A DNA stretch of 7,933 nt from CAYSCS01 sp964429695 (GTDB lineage: Bacteria; Acidobacteriota; Aminicenantia; Aminicenantales; Aminicenantaceae). Shown here in pieces: positions 1 to 7,524 of the stretch. Within the stretch, counting starts at the first letter, position 1; the number at the start of each line of letters is the position of its first letter. The notes under the pieces are model-generated. The model did not search any database and was not told the origin of the DNA. It saw only the letters and a program-made list of their open reading frames with translations. The DNA lies in NCBI GenBank assembly GCA_964429695.1, contig CAYSCS010000012.1, forward strand, positions 1-7,933. Reading direction: 5' to 3'. The translations under genes were made by a program, and so were the position numbers.

Positions 1-3
1 CTC

Positions 4-3000
4 ATGAGAAGGTTAAGAAGAAGTTTGGTGGTTATAGTTTTCCTGCTTTTAGCATCCTCTCTCTGGGCTACCGATTACTACGTCGATGCTACTAATGGTA
101 GGGACTCTAACGATGGACTCTCCCCTTCCTCAGCCTGGAAAACCATAACCAAGGTTAATAACTCTATGTCCCTCTTCCGCCCAGGCGATAGAATCCTCTT
201 CAAAAGAGGCGAACGCTGGAGTGACGCCTGCCTTAACATCATCTGCAGCGGCTCTCCCTCAAACCCAATCATCTTCGGTGCCTACGGCAATGGCGAAAAA
301 CCCACTCTCGATGGCAGCAGGGGCATCGGTCACGCAGGCATCTACTCCACCTCCCCCAACATAGGCTATATCACTGTCGAAGACTTCCACATCATCAACA
401 TGACAGGAGGAAACTACGACGGTATCCAGTTCAAAAACAAAAAGTGGAATATCACTATCTCAAGATGCAGGATTAACAATGTCACCAATTGCGGCATCTA
501 TCTCGACCAAATAGATACCTACATCATCGAAGATTGCGAAATCTCTAACTGCGGTAACGGAGGAATAGTCATCTATGGCTCAGCCTCAAACCCTATAACC
601 AATGGCATCGTCAGAAATAACATCTGCCATGACTTCCCCGCCAATGACGGCATCACCATCCATAGAGATGGAAATTACAATAACGCAGGCCCAAATCACT
701 ACTTCTATAATAACCTCTGTTACAACTGTAACGAAGAACCTTTCGATATCGTAGCCGGAAGTAACATCATCCTCCGCAACAATAAAGCCTATGCCAACAA
801 CAACGCAGGCCTCTCCATCGGCCATGGAGTCTCACGCGTCTTTGTCGAAAATCACTACGACCACGATGAAAACAAAACCTCCTTCCACATCATAAACTCC
901 TCCCACGTGGTCATCTCCAAATCCATCCTCAAAAAAGCCATCAGACAGCTCCTCCATATCGCCGATGACACCAAAGACATCTACCTCGCCAATAATACCC
1001 TCCTCTATACCCAAAACGCCCAACGCGACCCCATCTATATCGATAGATACAACGCAGGCTCTTTCCCCTCAAACATCATCGCCAGAAACAACATCATCAC
1101 CTCCACCACAACCTCCGGACCATCCAGAATGCTCTACTACTCCAACGACTCCAACCCCTCCAACACCAACAGCGACTTCGACTATAACCTCTACTGGAGA
1201 CCAGGCGCCAATGGCTCTGAAAACTTCTTCTACGACTCACTCCACGGCCCCCACCCCCTGAGCACAAGACAAGCCTATCAAGAAGACATCCACAGCCTCA
1301 TCCTCGACCCCTGCCTCTCCAACCCCTCCAACGAAGACTACCACCTCTGCCCTTCTTCCCCGTGTATCAACGCCGGAGGCTGGCTCACCACCATCACCTC
1401 CCCCTCAGGAAGTGGAAAAACCTTCAACGTAGCTGATTCCAGATGGTTCCACGACGGCTTCGGCCTCACCTCAGGCTCACAAATCCAGCTCGAAAATCAT
1501 CCCTCACCTCTCCTCATCACTAAAATCGATTACTCCACCCACACCATCACCGTCAACCAATACGTCTCCTGGTCCCAGGGAGATGGCGTAGCCTTTGCTT
1601 ATCACGGTTATGCCCCGGATATTGGCGCCTTCGAATATGAAGACTCATCCACCCTTCAACTCTCCATAGATGCCTCACCCACTTCGGGTGAAGCCCCACT
1701 CATAGTCAAATTCACAGCCACCGCAACAGGCGGAACTCCTCCCTACTCCTGGCACTGGGACTTCGGAGATGGCTCCTCTTCCTCCTCCCAAAACCCATCC
1801 CATACCTACTCCTCACCTGCTACCTACACCGCCTCCCTCTCCCTAACCGATAGCCTCAATAATCAAAAAAAAGCCTCTATAAATATCACTGTCACCCAGC
1901 CTCAAGTACCCCTCTCTGTTTCCGTCTCTGCCTCACCCACCTCGGGTGAAGCCCCACTCATAGTCAAATTCACAGCCACCGCAACAGGCGGAACTCCTCC
2001 CTACTCCTGGCACTGGGACTTCGGAGATGGCTCCTCTTCCTCCTCCCAAAACCCATCCCATACCTATATGACATCAGGAAATTTCACTGTAACTCTCACC
2101 GCCACAGACAAAAATAAGACTCAGGCCACGGATTCTCTTAGTCTCACTGTCTCTACGAACATAAGTTATATTCTCACAATCTCTAGTTCTACAGGATCTC
2201 CTGCTCCAGGTTCAGGAGGAAATACTTATCCTCCACCCGGCACATATTCCTATCCACCCGAAAGTGAGGTGAATATAAAAGCAATACCAAAGGCTGACTA
2301 TCGATTTTCTAAATGGTCAGGAGACTTAAACGATTCAAATGTTTATGAAGAAAATATAGTCCTCAACCTTAACAGTGATAAATCTCTTTCTGCTCTTTTT
2401 TGCGTAAAATGTGGAGACCTTAATGGAGACTTAAGAATTACTCCCTTAGATGCTCAAATTGTGTTCGACATCTTCTTAGGGAAAATTAAAAATCCTACAG
2501 AGTGTGAAAAAGAAAATGGAGATGTCAACTGTAGCGGCACAAAAACAGAACCAGAAATCACACCTGGGGACGCACAGGCAATCTTCAATAAATATTTAAA
2601 AAGAAGAGATTTGCCCTCCGATTGTTCAGGTAAATCAAGAGAAGAGAAAAAATCATTAAGTTCAAAGAGAAAAAAATCGAATAATGTATCCATAGTCATA
2701 AATGACATTCGTGTCAGTTATGGAGAAGAATTACTTGTGCCCATAATTATTGAGAATCCAAAAAACGTGGATGCTTTTGGCTTTGATATTATTTATCCAA
2801 CTGAAATTATGGATTATCTCGGCTTTGATGAAGCAGAGTATACAAAACAATTTCATCAATTTGAGATCTTAGAAACAGAAAAGGGAATATTAAGGATCGG
2901 CGGTTACAAGATTGATACATCTTTGAATGAGGGCTCACAAATTCTGACAGTGTTGATTTTTAAGATCACAGGCAAGAAAAAGAAAATGACTAAGTTTGTT

Positions 3001-3114
3001 ATAACTAATCTTGTAGACGACACTAAAAATGCCTTGGTTAAGAGTGGAAAAATCCTTCTGGAATTAGAAAATCCATCCCTAAGTAAAAAAAAGAAAAATC
3101 AATTTGAGCTTTAA
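4..3114 (+). CDS. Secreted beta-helix / PKD / InlB-repeat / dockerin / cohesin-like multidomain protein
   Basis: Seen: residues 1-22 form a signal peptide (RRLRR, then a hydrophobic core, likely cleavage after SLWA). Mature residues begin with a YYVDATNG...SNDGLSPSSAW segment typical of right-handed beta-helix surface proteins. Residues about 24-550 are rich in short Ile/Asn turns, with SPCINAGG at 452-459 and DIGAFEYE at 539-546, the usual close of such helices. Two PKD domains follow (about 552-636 and 638-718, each with WDFGDG), then an InlB-type repeat (about 720-799, KWSGD), a dockerin-like pair of Ca loops (D805-D816 and D840-D856), a Lys-rich linker (877-892) and a cohesin-like domain (about 895-1028). 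No LPXTG, PEP-CTERM or other sorting tail is visible. Known: such helices bind or cleave polysaccharides; PKD domains are spacers or binding modules. Inferred: extracellular polysaccharide binding or processing; no catalytic residues identified. Only three bases precede the ATG, so the ribosome site, and any in-frame upstream extension, lie outside the window. Confidence 0.88.
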   Translation: MRRLRRSLVVIVFLLLASSLWATDYYVDATNGRDSNDGLSPSSAWKTITKVNNSMSLFRPGDRILFKRGERWSDACLNIICSGSPSNPIIFGAYGNGEKPTLDGSRGIGHAGIYSTSPNIGYITVEDFHIINMTGGNYDGIQFKNKKWNITISRCRINNVTNCGIYLDQIDTYIIEDCEISNCGNGGIVIYGSASNPITNGIVRNNICHDFPANDGITIHRDGNYNNAGPNHYFYNNLCYNCNEEPFDIVAGSNIILRNNKAYANNNAGLSIGHGVSRVFVENHYDHDENKTSFHIINSSHVVISKSILKKAIRQLLHIADDTKDIYLANNTLLYTQNAQRDPIYIDRYNAGSFPSNIIARNNIITSTTTSGPSRMLYYSNDSNPSNTNSDFDYNLYWRPGANGSENFFYDSLHGPHPLSTRQAYQEDIHSLILDPCLSNPSNEDYHLCPSSPCINAGGWLTTITSPSGSGKTFNVADSRWFHDGFGLTSGSQIQLENHPSPLLITKIDYSTHTITVNQYVSWSQGDGVAFAYHGYAPDIGAFEYEDSSTLQLSIDASPTSGEAPLIVKFTATATGGTPPYSWHWDFGDGSSSSSQNPSHTYSSPATYTASLSLTDSLNNQKKASINITVTQPQVPLSVSVSASPTSGEAPLIVKFTATATGGTPPYSWHWDFGDGSSSSSQNPSHTYMTSGNFTVTLTATDKNKTQATDSLSLTVSTNISYILTISSSTGSPAPGSGGNTYPPPGTYSYPPESEVNIKAIPKADYRFSKWSGDLNDSNVYEENIVLNLNSDKSLSALFCVKCGDLNGDLRITPLDAQIVFDIFLGKIKNPTECEKENGDVNCSGTKTEPEITPGDAQAIFNKYLKRRDLPSDCSGKSREEKKSLSSKRKKSNNVSIVINDIRVSYGEELLVPIIIENPKNVDAFGFDIIYPTEIMDYLGFDEAEYTKQFHQFEILETEKGILRIGGYKIDTSLNEGSQILTVLIFKITGKKKKMTKFVITNLVDDTKNALVKSGKILLELENPSLSKKKKNQFEL
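1671..1808 (+). repeat. PKD-coding direct repeat, copy 1
   Basis: This 138-bp stretch recurs at 1929-2066, exactly 258 bases (86 codons) downstream and in the same frame. The copies differ at one base, 1683 T versus 1941 C, a silent ACT/ACC threonine change. It encodes the core of the first PKD domain (residues 557-601), including the WDFGDG motif and a serine run. Confidence 0.95.
1929..2066 (+). repeat. PKD-coding direct repeat, copy 2
   Basis: Second copy of the 138-bp repeat, encoding residues 643-687 of the second PKD domain. Identity begins and ends abruptly: the flanks of the two copies are unrelated in bases although both encode PKD-like strands. This fits a recent duplication or gene conversion restricted to the domain core. 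Confidence 0.95.
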
Positions 3115-3121
3115 ATATAGA

Positions 3122-4117
3122 TCAAATCCCAAGAATTTTCTTTACTAACTCTACAGTTTCTATTTTTTCCGGCTCATTCAATTTTCTCAAGGCGAGACTC
3201 CTTTCCATATACCCTTCTCTCACGAGCTTAGCCATTTCAAATGAATAGGGATGATAACCATGCCTCTCTTTATGAACCACATTAGCAAAAGAATTGAGAA
3301 GACAATTTGTAGTGTTGGAATCTATGTCATCTGGAATTCTCCACCCTAGGCTCATAACTTTTTTAAATATTTTATTTTCATCATAATCTAAAAAAGCTAA
3401 GGGGCTTAAATTATAAGGAAAATTGAAATCTCCTTTATAATGCCTTTCCTCGAGGAAATATGGTTTCAACTCATCTCTTCCAAGGTTAGTTAAGGGACCA
3501 AAAAAAGCTTTCTGCCAACTTTTCACAATTGAGGGATTATTTTTCATAATCGAAGATGAAAGCGGAATCTGTCCTGGTGACCATCCAAAAATAATGAAAG
3601 GAATATCTTTCTCAAGAGCAATGCGCAATGTCCAAGATTTTACTATCCCCATACAAAATGTACATATGGAACTCGCTCGAATAAGTGTTGCGGGAGGAAA
3701 TATGTCTCTTTTAGAACATGCCACAAAGATTTTTTTTAAAATGTCAAATCTTGGCTTAAACATTATATGATCAAGCTTGAGTTTCTCTGTCACGTTTTCA
3801 ATGTTCTTCAATGTCTGTGGAGGAAGAAAACCGTTATTAAAGGTGACAGCAAGTATATTTAAATTATAATTTTCTTTGAGTATGGCGAGAGTGTAAGAAC
3901 TATCCTTACCTCCGCTGTAGCTCATCAATGCGTCATATGTTTTTTCCCCTCTTAGTTCCTCAATCAAATTCTCAAATTTTTCCTTAAACCTTAACTTCTT
4001 TTCTTCGAGATTCTTTTTCCCTTTAAAATTTTTACAGAAATTGCAGATACCACTTTCATCAAACTTAATTCCCGGTAAACTCTCTGGCAAAACACAATTA
4101 GTGCAGATTCTCATCAT
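3122..4117 (-). CDS. N-acetyl sugar amidotransferase-like PP-loop ATPase (WbpG/WbuX type)
   Basis: Seen: 331 residues. An N-terminal zinc-type pair CTNC (5-8) and CNFC (25-28) frames a FDESGIC segment; a PP-loop SGGKDSS lies at 68-74; a third pair CTFC is at 152-155; the C-terminus has LGWRIPDD (257-264), NTTNCLLN and a RSLALRKL helix. This layout matches the WbpG/WbuX/PseA-type amidotransferases. Known: these adenylate a sugar N-acetyl group and convert it to an acetamidino group, using ammonia from HisH/HisF-like partners during surface-polysaccharide or nonulosonate synthesis in the cytoplasm. Neither partner is in this window. Start: tandem ATGs at 4117 and 4114; the first is chosen, with AAAGGA six bases before it. 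It is the last gene of the minus-strand set, 453 bp after the NadE-like gene. The length is at or slightly under the family norm. A different amide/thiolation substrate remains possible. Confidence 0.8.
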   Translation of the reverse strand: MMRICTNCVLPESLPGIKFDESGICNFCKNFKGKKNLEEKKLRFKEKFENLIEELRGEKTYDALMSYSGGKDSSYTLAILKENYNLNILAVTFNNGFLPPQTLKNIENVTEKLKLDHIMFKPRFDILKKIFVACSKRDIFPPATLIRASSICTFCMGIVKSWTLRIALEKDIPFIIFGWSPGQIPLSSSIMKNNPSIVKSWQKAFFGPLTNLGRDELKPYFLEERHYKGDFNFPYNLSPLAFLDYDENKIFKKVMSLGWRIPDDIDSNTTNCLLNSFANVVHKERHGYHPYSFEMAKLVREGYMERSLALRKLNEPEKIETVELVKKILGI

Positions 4118-4570
4118 TTCTTTTCCTTTTCATAAATTAATAAGCAATTAAGCCTCTCAATTTTGAAGGTAGAATACAAATGGATCTAACTCCATCTAGA
4201 AACTTTGAGACAGTGCCTCTTTTTAGGAATTAATTTATCTATCCTCATCTGATATTGACCAAAAAATTTAAACTTCTACTTGTCCCAAATTTTAAGTCTT
4301 TATCAAACATCACTATTTTCATGATTTATGGGCTTTATCGTTTAACTCTTTTTTCATTTTTAATCCAAAACCCTGAAAATAAAGTTTATCCAAACTTACA
4401 ATAAAAACATGAAGTTAAGCTTATCTCTAATTAACAGTTTATACCTTCTCTTAATGATTCGTCCTCTCAAGACATGGTTACCACCTGAAATTTTCTTCCA
4501 ATCACTAAAATTGGATTTTAATTTAGAATAATAATTTCTTTCTATATTTTAACCTGACTCTCATAATCAA
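4118..4570. other. 453-bp AT-rich intergenic gap, no gene recognised
   Basis: The stretch separates the NadE-like gene from the amidotransferase gene on the same strand. I read both strands: the longest ATG-started frame is 40 codons on the plus strand (4409-4531) with no ribosome site, and minus-strand frames are about 20 codons or less. No GC-rich hairpin followed by a T-run was found, so no terminator for the NadE-like gene is supported. A weak minus-strand promoter-like pair (TTGATT at 4565-4570, 18 bases, TATAGA at 4541-4546) could give the amidotransferase its own transcript. It has only 4 of 6 matches in each box. Confidence 0.5.
4124..4130 (-). promoter_or_regulatory. Ribosome binding site of the sugar amidotransferase gene
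   Basis: On the minus strand AAAAGGA precedes the tandem ATGATG, six bases before the first ATG and nine before the second. It supports both starts, so the protein may begin MMRIC or MRIC. Confidence 0.6.
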
Positions 4571-5536
4571 TTAGAGAAGCGAAGGGGGCATCATTCTCAG
4601 ATGCCTTGTGGCATTTGACTTAGCTTTAAAATCTCTGAAGGCTCTTAGAACTTGCTCTTCCTTAAGTTCCATAACCTGGCACACTTCATGAAGAGGGATA
4701 TTATTCTCCCAAGCATAAAGAAGTAAATCAAGCCTAGAATAAGGAAGACGATAAAAAAATTCTTCATCGCTTACCTCGAAACTATAAGTATCCGGGCTGG
4801 GGGTTCTGCTAAGAATTTCATCTATCACCCCTAAATATTCTGCTAGCTGATAAACTTGCATCTTATAAAGATGTGCTATCGGCTCCACATCCACTCCACC
4901 ATCTCCGTGCTTAACAAAAAAGCCTTGAATAATCTCCGTTCTATTGGTTGTGCCGCAGACAAAAAAATTTTTCTTTTCTGCATAAAAATAGAGATGCATC
5001 ATCCGCGCGCGCTGCTTTGAATTAGTAGCTGCTATGATCCCATTTAACTCATCTTTCTTAAGCCTTGCCCTCTTAATCTCGCCTTCTGAATTTTTTATGC
5101 TTAATGTATAGAAATTTAATGCATCATTTGTTAAAAGGTCTGGGGGCAGGGTCAGTTTCAATTTACAATTTGAATCATAATCAGGGAATATCTTTTTAAC
5201 AATTCTATCTCTTTTCTCGTAAGTTCCGAATGCTTTAAGGGTGGGTGTAATATCAACTACTTCATAAATAATTCCCATCTTTTTTGCCTGTTTCAAAGCA
5301 AATTCTTTACTCAGAGGGCTTGATTCTTTTTCTGGAAGAATCAAGCCAAACACCCTTTCTTTTTCCAAGGCTCTTACACAGAGTTCGGCACATACTGCTG
5401 AATCTATTCCCCCACTTAGCCCTATAATAGCCCCATCTCGACGTAAAAAAAATGTCTGCTCTTGGATGAAACGAGAGATTTTTTCTGTTTCTTTCTCGAC
5501 ATCAATCCTCAAGACATCTTTATGAAAATTTATCAT
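4571..5536 (-). CDS. NAD synthetase-like, ammonia-dependent PP-loop amide ligase
   Basis: Seen: 321 residues. The PP-loop SGGIDSAV is at 41-48; NSKQRARM at 172-179; CGTTNRTE at 194-201; and KHGDGGVDVEPIAHLYK at 209-225, all NadE-family motifs. There is no N-terminal nitrilase domain, so it would use free ammonia or an external donor. It is about 50 residues longer than ordinary short NadE, with an extra segment near 103-165, and the usual C-terminal part is replaced by RTPSPDTYSF (244-253) and a helical tail ending RHLRMMPPSLL. Known: NadE amidates deamido-NAD with ATP. Inferred: position behind a carrier protein and an AMP ligase argues for a relative recruited to amidate another carboxylate rather than the housekeeping enzyme, though NAD synthesis is not excluded. 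Start ATG has only a weak AAAGAGA upstream; 166 bp separate it from the ligase. Confidence 0.78.
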   Translation of the reverse strand: MINFHKDVLRIDVEKETEKISRFIQEQTFFLRRDGAIIGLSGGIDSAVCAELCVRALEKERVFGLILPEKESSPLSKEFALKQAKKMGIIYEVVDITPTLKAFGTYEKRDRIVKKIFPDYDSNCKLKLTLPPDLLTNDALNFYTLSIKNSEGEIKRARLKKDELNGIIAATNSKQRARMMHLYFYAEKKNFFVCGTTNRTEIIQGFFVKHGDGGVDVEPIAHLYKMQVYQLAEYLGVIDEILSRTPSPDTYSFEVSDEEFFYRLPYSRLDLLLYAWENNIPLHEVCQVMELKEEQVLRAFRDFKAKSNATRHLRMMPPSLL

Positions 5537-5702
5537 TTTTTCTCTTTGTTTATTATTTTTTAAGTTATTTCTATCTTTCCGCCCTCCATATTTTTAATTT
5601 AAGCCTTCCCTCTTTTCTCAAAATTCTCCTCTTAGGGGATTAAGCATTGCCCTAGTCTTCTTTCCCTTTCCAATTTACAAAGTCTGATTAACAGTCTATC
5701 CC

Positions 5703-7253
5703 TCATCTCAATTCCCTCTTTTTAACCTTGCCATGCAAAGATTTGGGCAATTCCTTAACTATCTCAACATATTTTGGAACCATAAAAATTTCCATATGAC
5801 GAGAACAATATTTTATGATTTCTTCTTTATTAAGTTTATAACCTTCTTGAAAAACAACAAAAGCCTTTATCGCTTGCCCCAGGATTTCATCTTCAACTCC
5901 AATTACTGCTGCCTCACTAACTCCTCCAATTGAATGAAGTACGTTCTCAACCTCTTTTGGGCTTACCCTCTCCCCCCCTACTTTGATAAGGTCGTCTTTT
6001 CTTCCGACAAAATATAAGAATCCTTCTTCATCCATTTCAAAAAGGTCCCCAGTATAGAGAACTTTCTCCCCGGGTATAGGGCCGGGTTTCAGGACAGCAT
6101 CAGTTTCTTCAGGGAGATTCCAGTACCCTTTCATCACATTCGCCCCTCTCACTACAAGCTCTCCAATTTTATGGGGTTCTTCGATCTTCCTTCCTGCAGG
6201 GTCAACAAGGTAAACTTCTGTATTGGGCATGGGCTTCCCCACTGATGAAGGTCTCCTTTGAAGTTCTTCAGGAGGAAGATAAGAAACTCTTTTGCATTCT
6301 GTGAGGCCATACATCGAATAAATCTTTGCCTTTGGAAATATTCTTTGCAGGTGGATTATATGATTAGGGGGAAGAACCTGTGCGGTGCTGGTGATATACC
6401 TCAAATGAGGGAAATCATATTTTTCTAAGTTTTTCATCCTAAGAAGAATCGCCGCTATCGTGGGTACTATGGGGAATCCAGTTACCTTTTCTTTTAGAAG
6501 TAATTCAATTATACGATAAGGGTAAAGAAAATTTTTTTCTTGAATTATTTTTCCCGAAAATTTAAAAGCCATCAATACCTGATATAACCCATAATCGAAG
6601 GAAAGAGGCAGAAGGTTGAGGATTATATCTGCAGAGGTATTTTCCAGATATTGAGTGATCGAATTTGCCGCAGAAATGATGTTGAGATGGGTCAGCATTA
6701 CACCTTTGGGAAACCCCGTCGTCCCTGAGGTATAGATAAGACTAGCGAGGTCAATGTCAATTGAACATTTTGAAGGACGAACAGGAGGGAAGCTTTTGAT
6801 TAACTCATTGTAGGAGATAATCTTTTTTGTGTTTGATCTATCACCTCCCCAAGGCGAAGATTCAAAGTCTACAACCACGATAGAGCCAAGACTCTTACAA
6901 TCTTTCAACCTATCATTTATCTCTAAGAGATGGTTTGAATCTGTGATGAGAAGCTTTGCTTCACAGTCGTTCAGGATATACACGGCTTTTTCTGATTTAA
7001 TTTGTGGGTTTAAAACAACAAAAATAGCACCCGCCTTTAAAATTGCAAAAATAGAAACAATAGCTTCGACAGAAGGCTCAAGGAAGACAACCACTCTTTC
7101 TTGTCTCTTTACCCCTTCCGCTATTAGGCCTTGGGCAAGGCTATTGGCAAAGCTTTCAATTTTAGCAAAAGTTAACCTTGAAAAATCGCATACCAAAGCT
7201 TCTTTTTCAGGAAATTTCTCTGCACTTTGTTCTAGAAAATTTTCAACCAGCAT
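5703..7253 (-). CDS. AMP-forming acyl-CoA/ACP synthetase (ANL superfamily ligase)
   Basis: Seen: 516 residues, full length for the family. The adenylation motifs appear in order: YTSGTTGFPKG (174-184), YGLTE (315-319), YTGD (400-403), GRKDDLIKVGGERVSPKEVE (417-436), and the C-terminal lysine K509 in SLHGKVKK. Known: ANL enzymes activate a carboxylate as acyl-AMP and transfer it to a thiol of CoA or a carrier protein. Inferred: the partner is the carrier protein encoded just before, because the ATG lies inside that gene's end (11-base overlap, ATG at 7253-7251, carrier stop at 7245-7243), implying coupled translation; only a poor ribosome site (AAAGAAA) precedes it. It resembles ligases found in exopolysaccharide/exosortase-type loci. 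The substrate (fatty, amino or hydroxy acid) cannot be told from motifs alone. Confidence 0.9.
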   Translation of the reverse strand: MLVENFLEQSAEKFPEKEALVCDFSRLTFAKIESFANSLAQGLIAEGVKRQERVVVFLEPSVEAIVSIFAILKAGAIFVVLNPQIKSEKAVYILNDCEAKLLITDSNHLLEINDRLKDCKSLGSIVVVDFESSPWGGDRSNTKKIISYNELIKSFPPVRPSKCSIDIDLASLIYTSGTTGFPKGVMLTHLNIISAANSITQYLENTSADIILNLLPLSFDYGLYQVLMAFKFSGKIIQEKNFLYPYRIIELLLKEKVTGFPIVPTIAAILLRMKNLEKYDFPHLRYITSTAQVLPPNHIIHLQRIFPKAKIYSMYGLTECKRVSYLPPEELQRRPSSVGKPMPNTEVYLVDPAGRKIEEPHKIGELVVRGANVMKGYWNLPEETDAVLKPGPIPGEKVLYTGDLFEMDEEGFLYFVGRKDDLIKVGGERVSPKEVENVLHSIGGVSEAAVIGVEDEILGQAIKAFVVFQEGYKLNKEEIIKYCSRHMEIFMVPKYVEIVKELPKSLHGKVKKRELR

Positions 7254-7515
7254 AATCGAGTTTCTTTTTAATAAATAAAGATAATTTCTTCAAAGAATCG
7301 AGATTATCTGGAATAACTTCTTCATCTTCGACCCGGATGTTGAATCTTTCTTCGATAAATTCGAGTAACTCTAAAACTCCTGTGGAGTCGATAATCCCCT
7401 TCTCCATGAATGAATCCTCATTTTCGAAGGAATCCAAGCCCGAAGAAGGTAAGAAATTTTCAGTTATATATTCTTTCACTATCTTGATTATTTCTTCTTG
7501 ACTCAATTTATTCAA
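7243..7515 (-). CDS. Acyl carrier protein (phosphopantetheine carrier)
   Basis: Seen: 90 residues, acidic and helical, with the attachment motif GIIDSTGVLEL in which Ser44 is the expected phosphopantetheine site (DST in place of the common DSL). VIPDNLDSL near 67-75 matches the third-helix region of stand-alone carriers. Known: such carriers hold acyl or aminoacyl groups as thioesters for partner enzymes in the cytoplasm. Start: there is no ATG in frame after the stop at 7527-7525, so it must begin with a non-ATG codon; TTG at 7515-7513 is chosen, preceded by AGAGGAAAG at short spacing. TTG at 7506-7504 (residue 4) is an alternative, and would make it 87 residues. First gene of the minus-strand unit, overlapping the ligase by 11 bases. 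Inferred: it is loaded by that ligase. Confidence 0.88.
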   Translation of the reverse strand: MNKLSQEEIIKIVKEYITENFLPSSGLDSFENEDSFMEKGIIDSTGVLELLEFIEERFNIRVEDEEVIPDNLDSLKKLSLFIKKKLDYAG

Positions 7516-7524
7516 CTTTCCTCT
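7516..7524 (-). promoter_or_regulatory. Ribosome binding site preceding the TTG start of the carrier protein
   Basis: AGAGGAAAG abuts the TTG start on the minus strand, leaving four bases after the GAGG core, a little short. It decides for a start in this area, because an in-frame TGA (7527-7525) closes the frame just upstream. Confidence 0.5.

Noticed and set aside
965..1261. Open 98-codon frame inside the secreted-protein gene, rich in Thr/Pro/Ser
   Set aside because: It is the +1 shadow of the C-rich coding sequence; low complexity, no ribosome site, and the main frame has clear domains.
4500..4530. Inverted repeat CCAAT...ATTGG after the NadE-like gene as a terminator
   Set aside because: Five AT-rich base pairs with a seven-base loop and no following T-run on the transcribed strand; too weak.
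4409..4531. 40-codon plus-strand frame with a hydrophobic N-terminus in the gap
   Set aside because: No ribosome site, no recognisable domain, and frames of this length are expected by chance.
5571..5621. 16-residue basic peptide frame (TTG start behind AGAGGAG) on the minus strand between ligase and NadE-like genes
   Set aside because: Well-placed ribosome-like sequence, but very short, non-ATG start and no supporting evidence.
6829..7278. 149-codon plus-strand frame opposite the ligase gene
   Set aside because: Antisense shadow; the minus-strand frame has all ANL ligase motifs, and the overlap runs into the carrier gene as well.
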